From positions 1-55,537 of the forward strand of contig WAKF01000086.1 in the NCBI GenBank assembly GCA_015523465.1: a stretch of DNA of 55,537 nt, in the 5' to 3' direction. The DNA is from Aeropyrum sp. (GTDB taxonomy: Archaea; Thermoproteota; Thermoprotei_A; Sulfolobales; Acidilobaceae). The number at the start of each line of letters is the position of its first letter. The stretch's first letter is position 1. This document shows positions 53,037 through 55,537 of this stretch, in pieces. Made by a program: the position numbers and the translations under genes. The notes below the pieces were generated by a model. The model was not told the origin of the DNA. It did not search any database and saw only the letters and a program-made list of their open reading frames with translations.

Positions 53037-53279
53037 ATGGTTGAGGCATTTGTCGCGATTACAACGGCTCCGGGCGCTGAGGATAAGGTTTTCGAAGAGC
53101 TATGCAATATGCCAGAGGTTAAGGAGGTCTACATGATCTATGGACCTCACGACCTAATAGCCTATATTGAGGCTCCCAACACAGACCACGTGAGGCAGGT
53201 GGTCCTCAGGATCAGGCAGATTGAGGGAGTGAAGACAACTACAACCATGACAGTGTCGAGGAAGAAGATTAAGAGGTAG
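53037..53279 (+). CDS. Stand-alone Lrp/AsnC ligand-binding (RAM) domain protein
   Basis: About 80 residues from ATG 53037, nine bases after GGAGG; a GTG at 53019 would add six. MVEAFVAITTAPGAEDKVFEELCNMPEVKEVYMIYGPHDLIAYIEAPNTD is a RAM/Lrp effector fold with no DNA-binding domain. Such lone RAM proteins may sense amino acids or tune Lrp partners. Ends two bases before the TiaS gene. Confidence 0.85.
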   Translation: MVEAFVAITTAPGAEDKVFEELCNMPEVKEVYMIYGPHDLIAYIEAPNTDHVRQVVLRIRQIEGVKTTTTMTVSRKKIKR

Positions 53280-53284
53280 AGGTG

Positions 53285-54622
53285 ATGGAGAAAGCCCCCC
53301 TGGTATCAGTAGCTGTGGATGATGTGGACTCTCCCTGGGGAGGGTGTACTACTCACTTTTCAGGCCTTCTACTAAAGAGGCTTCTAGACCTTGGAGTCGA
53401 GCTTGCAGACTATCCCCTCCTAGTAAGGCTAAACCCAGGGATTCCTTGGAAGACTAGGGGCAACGCTGCAGTTGTTCTAAGAGTTAGGGGGCTAGAGCCC
53501 AAAATCGTTATGGAGGAAGCCGTGTCCCTGGTTGATGAGTATGCTGGGTGGAGAAGGGAGCCTGGCAAGGGGCCTGGAGTAGTGGTCCTTGAGGGGAGCC
53601 CCTGGGACCCTAAGCTTAGGTGGCTTTACCGTAAAGCCCTTACTTCCATAGTGGTGCGCGATGTTGCATTGAAGGTTATTGAGAGTGTTGGGGGCTTGTG
53701 GTTTGGTGGTAGGGGCGTTGTGGGTGCTGCATCTTCTATTGCAGCTCTAGCCCCCGGCGACGATTACACGTGGGAGCTCACGGCTTATAGGAGGCCTGAT
53801 GTGTGGGGCTCTCCGAGGTGTATAGACCATGAGGCTGCTGCAAGGGTTGAAGCTAGACTCCCTCCATGTACATTCAACAACTATGACTTGATAGAGGGTA
53901 AGTTCTCAGCAGCTCCTCAGGGTCCCGACCCCGTGTTAGCCGGGTTCCGGGGTGATTGCCCTTGGGCTTTGAAAGCCTACTCAGAAGTCCTCTGCGAGAA
54001 GCCGCACTTCTGGGTGCTGTATAGGAGCAACCAGCACACAGACGCCCCTGCAGCTCTAGGACTAGTGGCTCCTCCAAGACCTTACAATTACGTTGTTATT
54101 GAAGGTTTAGTTGGGGGGAAGCCAGAGGTCCTACCCGGGTCTCACATTATAGTTAGGGTGTTAACCGGGGAGTTTACATTGGAAGCGGCATTCTACAATG
54201 AAGCATACCCTCTAAACAAAATAGCCTCTAGGCTGGCTGAAGGGGATAGAATAGTTATCCAGGGAAGCGTTAGACCCTACAGGCCTAGAGGTTACATGGT
54301 GGTGGCAGTAGACAAGCTAGTCGTAAAAGAGCTAGCCCCACTAGAATATACTACCTCCCCTCCATGCCCTAGATGCGGGAAGAGAATGAAGAGCGCCGGG
54401 AGAGGTAAAGGGTACAAGTGCCCGTCCTGCGGCTACAAGCTCAAGACTAGACCTATACACATAGACCTCCCCCGTAGGACCTCCCCCGGCATATACGCCC
54501 CGAGAGAGGGAAGGCTGAGACACCTAACAGCGCCTCCAGGACGAAAGCCTAAGAGATGGAAGCCCCCTGGCAAGATAGAACCTTCTAAAACAGTTTCATG
54601 GAGCATTCAACCCCCCGGTTAA
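53285..54622 (+). CDS. tiaS: tRNA(Ile2) agmatinylcytidine synthetase TiaS
   Basis: 445 residues from ATG 53285 (GTG at 53282 is the other choice). VAVDDVDSPWGGCTTHFSGLLLKRL is the TiaS N-terminal motif, followed by GLWFGGRGVVGAASSIAAL, DHEAAARVEARLPPCTFNNYDL, an OB-like region and a C-terminal zinc ribbon (CPRCGKRMKSAGRGKGYKCPSCG). TiaS modifies the wobble C34 of tRNA-Ile(CAU) with agmatine so it reads AUA. The last ~50 residues are basic and Pro-rich. Its 3' end borders the origin-like region. Confidence 0.95.
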   Translation: MEKAPLVSVAVDDVDSPWGGCTTHFSGLLLKRLLDLGVELADYPLLVRLNPGIPWKTRGNAAVVLRVRGLEPKIVMEEAVSLVDEYAGWRREPGKGPGVVVLEGSPWDPKLRWLYRKALTSIVVRDVALKVIESVGGLWFGGRGVVGAASSIAALAPGDDYTWELTAYRRPDVWGSPRCIDHEAAARVEARLPPCTFNNYDLIEGKFSAAPQGPDPVLAGFRGDCPWALKAYSEVLCEKPHFWVLYRSNQHTDAPAALGLVAPPRPYNYVVIEGLVGGKPEVLPGSHIIVRVLTGEFTLEAAFYNEAYPLNKIASRLAEGDRIVIQGSVRPYRPRGYMVVAVDKLVVKELAPLEYTTSPPCPRCGKRMKSAGRGKGYKCPSCGYKLKTRPIHIDLPRRTSPGIYAPREGRLRHLTAPPGRKPKRWKPPGKIEPSKTVSWSIQPPG

Positions 54623-54648
54623 CACCCCCCAGTTTCCACTGGAACTCC
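54623..54648 (-). repeat. ORB-like element 1
   Basis: Minus-strand reading: GTTCCAGTGGAAACT followed by a GGGGGG run and TG. The dyad TTCC-N3-GGAA is at 54634-54644 and the G-run at 54625-54630 (as C on the plus strand). Directly after the TiaS stop. Confidence 0.65.
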
Positions 54649-54676
54649 TTGCAATATCCTCCACGCCTGTATAGAG

Positions 54677-54710
54677 ACCCCCGGCCCCCCTAGCTTCCGT
54701 TGGAATACTA
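54677..54710 (-). repeat. ORB-like element 2
   Basis: Minus-strand dyad TTCCAACGGAA (54695-54705), then GCTA and a six-G run (54685-54690), with a second G-run beyond (54678-54682). Same orientation as element 1. Confidence 0.6.
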
Positions 54711-54862
54711 GTCTCGCCGCGCATTTGCCGATGGTTCAATGAAGGCTTCTTCTCGTTGAGACTTAGGCTCTGTGTACTTTGAAGGTAAGGTTTTACTATA
54801 GCTTTTGCATTATGTAGCTTTACCGAGTTTAAGTGTTTTTAAAGAGCTTACAGTTGGAGGTA

Positions 54863-54890
54863 GAGGGTTCCACCGGAAGTAGGGGGGTGG
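54863..54890 (+). repeat. ORB-like element 3
   Basis: Plus-strand dyad TTCCACCGGAA (54868-54878), then GTA and GGGGGGTGG (54882-54890). Opposite orientation to elements 1 and 2, across the AT-rich stretch. Confidence 0.65.
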
Positions 54891-54932
54891 GAGGCTACCA
54901 TTATGCTAAGGCATCCAAGCCTCTGTGCACCC

Positions 54933-54941
54933 CTTATAAGG
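54933..54941 (+). promoter_or_regulatory. TATA-like promoter of rpiA
   Basis: CTTATAAGG lies between ORB-like elements 3 and 4; 26 bases downstream is about 54963, upstream of all candidate rpiA starts. Confidence 0.4.
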
Positions 54942-54964
54942 ACCCCTCTGTTTCCTGTGGAGCG
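54942..54964 (-). repeat. ORB-like element 4
   Basis: Minus-strand CTCCACAGGAAAC then GAGGGGTC. The dyad's left arm is imperfect (CTCC), but this variant occurs in described crenarchaeal ORBs. It overlaps the predicted rpiA transcription start, so initiator binding could affect rpiA. Confidence 0.6.
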
Positions 54965-55015
54965 TTAAACGCATTCTACCCAGGCCACGTGATAGTTTCG
55001 CGGAGGGTGCTGGGA

Positions 55016-55537
55016 GTGGCAGTGTGCGACCCTAGGGTTGCTGCTTCGCGTGGTGCGCTGGAGCTCGTAGAGGGTTTGGGCGGCCTTTCGGGGAGGATTG
55101 TGGGCCTTGGTACCGGGTCTACGCTTCAAGCGTTTCTCTCTGAGGCCGCCAAGGCTTTAATGAGTGCTGAGGGTGTCGTTGCTAGTAGTATTGAAACAGC
55201 CCTCAAGGCTAGGTCCTACGGGTTTAGAGTACTGGATCCCAGGGTTTACCGGGGGGTTGACATTTATGTTGATGGAGCTGACGAGGTTGAGCTGATGTAT
55301 GGGAGCATGATTAAGGGTGGAGGGGGTGCTTTGCTGGGTGAGAAGGTCCTAGCCAGATCTAGCAGGCTCAACGTGTTCGTTGTAGGTGTTGATAAGGTTG
55401 TGGAGGTCCTAGGGTCTAGGAGGCCTGTGCCTGTCGACGTAGAATCCTCGTTCCTCTCAATGGTACTGGGCTTTGTGGAGGAGCTTGGATGGAGAGCCGA
55501 ACTTCGTATGGCGGGGGGTAAGAGGGGGCCTGTAGTG
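55016..55537 (+). CDS. rpiA: Ribose-5-phosphate isomerase A (5' part; runs off the window)
   Basis: 174 codons seen, no stop. ASRGALELVEGLG, GLGTGSTLQAFLSEAA (phosphate loop), VDIYVDGADEVELM, KGGGGALLGEKVLA and PVPVDV match RpiA, which interconverts ribose-5-P and ribulose-5-P. GTG 55016 follows a GGAGGG site at about 8 bases; GTG 55007 and GTG 54989 are in frame alternatives. Confidence 0.9.
   Translation, partial: MAVCDPRVAASRGALELVEGLGGLSGRIVGLGTGSTLQAFLSEAAKALMSAEGVVASSIETALKARSYGFRVLDPRVYRGVDIYVDGADEVELMYGSMIKGGGGALLGEKVLARSSRLNVFVVGVDKVVEVLGSRRPVPVDVESSFLSMVLGFVEELGWRAELRMAGGKRGPVV

Larger units (their letters stand above)
54623..54990. other. oriC: Probable replication origin (ORB cluster)
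   Basis: 368 bases with no convincing gene. Four origin-recognition-box-like sites (TTCC-N3-GGAA dyad followed by a C/A spacer and a G-string) surround an AT-rich stretch (about 54765-54850). Sites 1 and 2 point left and site 3 right, giving inverted flanking around the AT-rich unwinding region, as described for crenarchaeal origins. Site 4 reads CTCCACAGGAAAC on the minus strand, then GAGGGGT after one base, close to the well-known crenarchaeal ORB sequence. The adjacent gene is rpiA; no cdc6 gene is adjacent. Confidence 0.7.

Noticed and set aside
54630-54965. TTCC-N3-GGAA copies as a degenerate CRISPR array
   Set aside because: Copies are short, in both orientations and irregularly spaced (about 61, 173 and 84 bases); each has an adjacent G-run. 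ORB elements explain this better.
1-55537. tRNA, rRNA, IS element, integrase or CRISPR array
   Set aside because: I looked in intergenic gaps for T-loop motifs, long repeats and transposase-like ORFs and saw none; a split or intron-containing tRNA could be missed by eye.

Overview
The window looks like chromosomal DNA of a hyperthermophilic crenarchaeon (Thermoproteota), most likely Desulfurococcales-like; the genus cannot be fixed from sequence alone. The evidence is a purely archaeal gene set (archease, TiaS, NMD3, S26e, UPF0147, FAU-1, archaemetzincin, LysW pathway, Orc1/Cdc6 relative, Ced DNA-import genes), frequent GTG/TTG starts, 4-nt stop/start overlaps, TATA-box promoters close to start codons, and class III (PibD-type) pilin signals. 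Base composition is roughly balanced and even, and genes are tightly packed. I see no transposase, integrase, CRISPR array, tRNA or rRNA.

Layout. 0.2-3.5 kb: two divergent surface proteins with class III signal peptides. 3.6-10 kb: a C/D-box sRNA candidate, a KaiC-like ATPase, IMP dehydrogenase, a PPC protein, archaemetzincin, archease, endonuclease III, a THUMP protein, and a divergent Orc1/Cdc6-like ATPase coupled to a small winged-helix protein. 10-14 kb (minus): a Clp1-type polynucleotide kinase, two membrane proteins and a TrmB-like regulator. 14-16 kb: a C/D sRNA, SixA-like phosphatase, SpoIIM-like protein and TrmI. 16-21.5 kb: the LysW-carrier lysine/ornithine genes, lysWXJK divergent from lysYZ. 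21.5-28 kb: S26e, PD-(D/E)XK protein, NMD3, FAU-1, UPF0147, SAM hydroxide adenosyltransferase and unknowns. 28-32.4 kb: lipoate ligase, then YeeE - TusA - SelD-like - TusA. 32.4-38.7 kb (minus): a 29-codon ORF, a SPOUT methyltransferase, the Ced genes (cedA1-cedA-cedB), rpl2 and glmM. 38.7-46.4 kb: methylisocitrate-lyase family, malate dehydrogenase, a C/D sRNA candidate, radical SAM protein, PEP synthase, HisRS. 46.6-52.1 kb: a glutamate/aspartate-type symporter and an iron-type ABC importer. 52.1-55.5 kb: SurE, a lone RAM domain, TiaS, a probable replication origin, and the 5' part of rpiA.

Main points. (1) 54.62-54.97 kb carries four ORB-like elements (TTCC-N3-GGAA dyad plus G-string) around an AT-rich stretch: a probable replication origin not adjacent to any orc1/cdc6 gene. 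(2) The Ced genes lie between a SPOUT gene and rpl2, which in many archaea are separated by rpl3-rpl4-rpl23. (3) Three intergenic regions hold C/D-box sRNA candidates with a CCGA D box; in most of the C/D contacts the C box covaries toward Watson-Crick pairing. (4) A YeeE-TusA-SelD-like-TusA operon suggests a chalcogen (sulfur or selenium) delivery route next to a lipoate ligase.

Gene functions are family-level inferences from motifs read by eye; no search or folding program was run.
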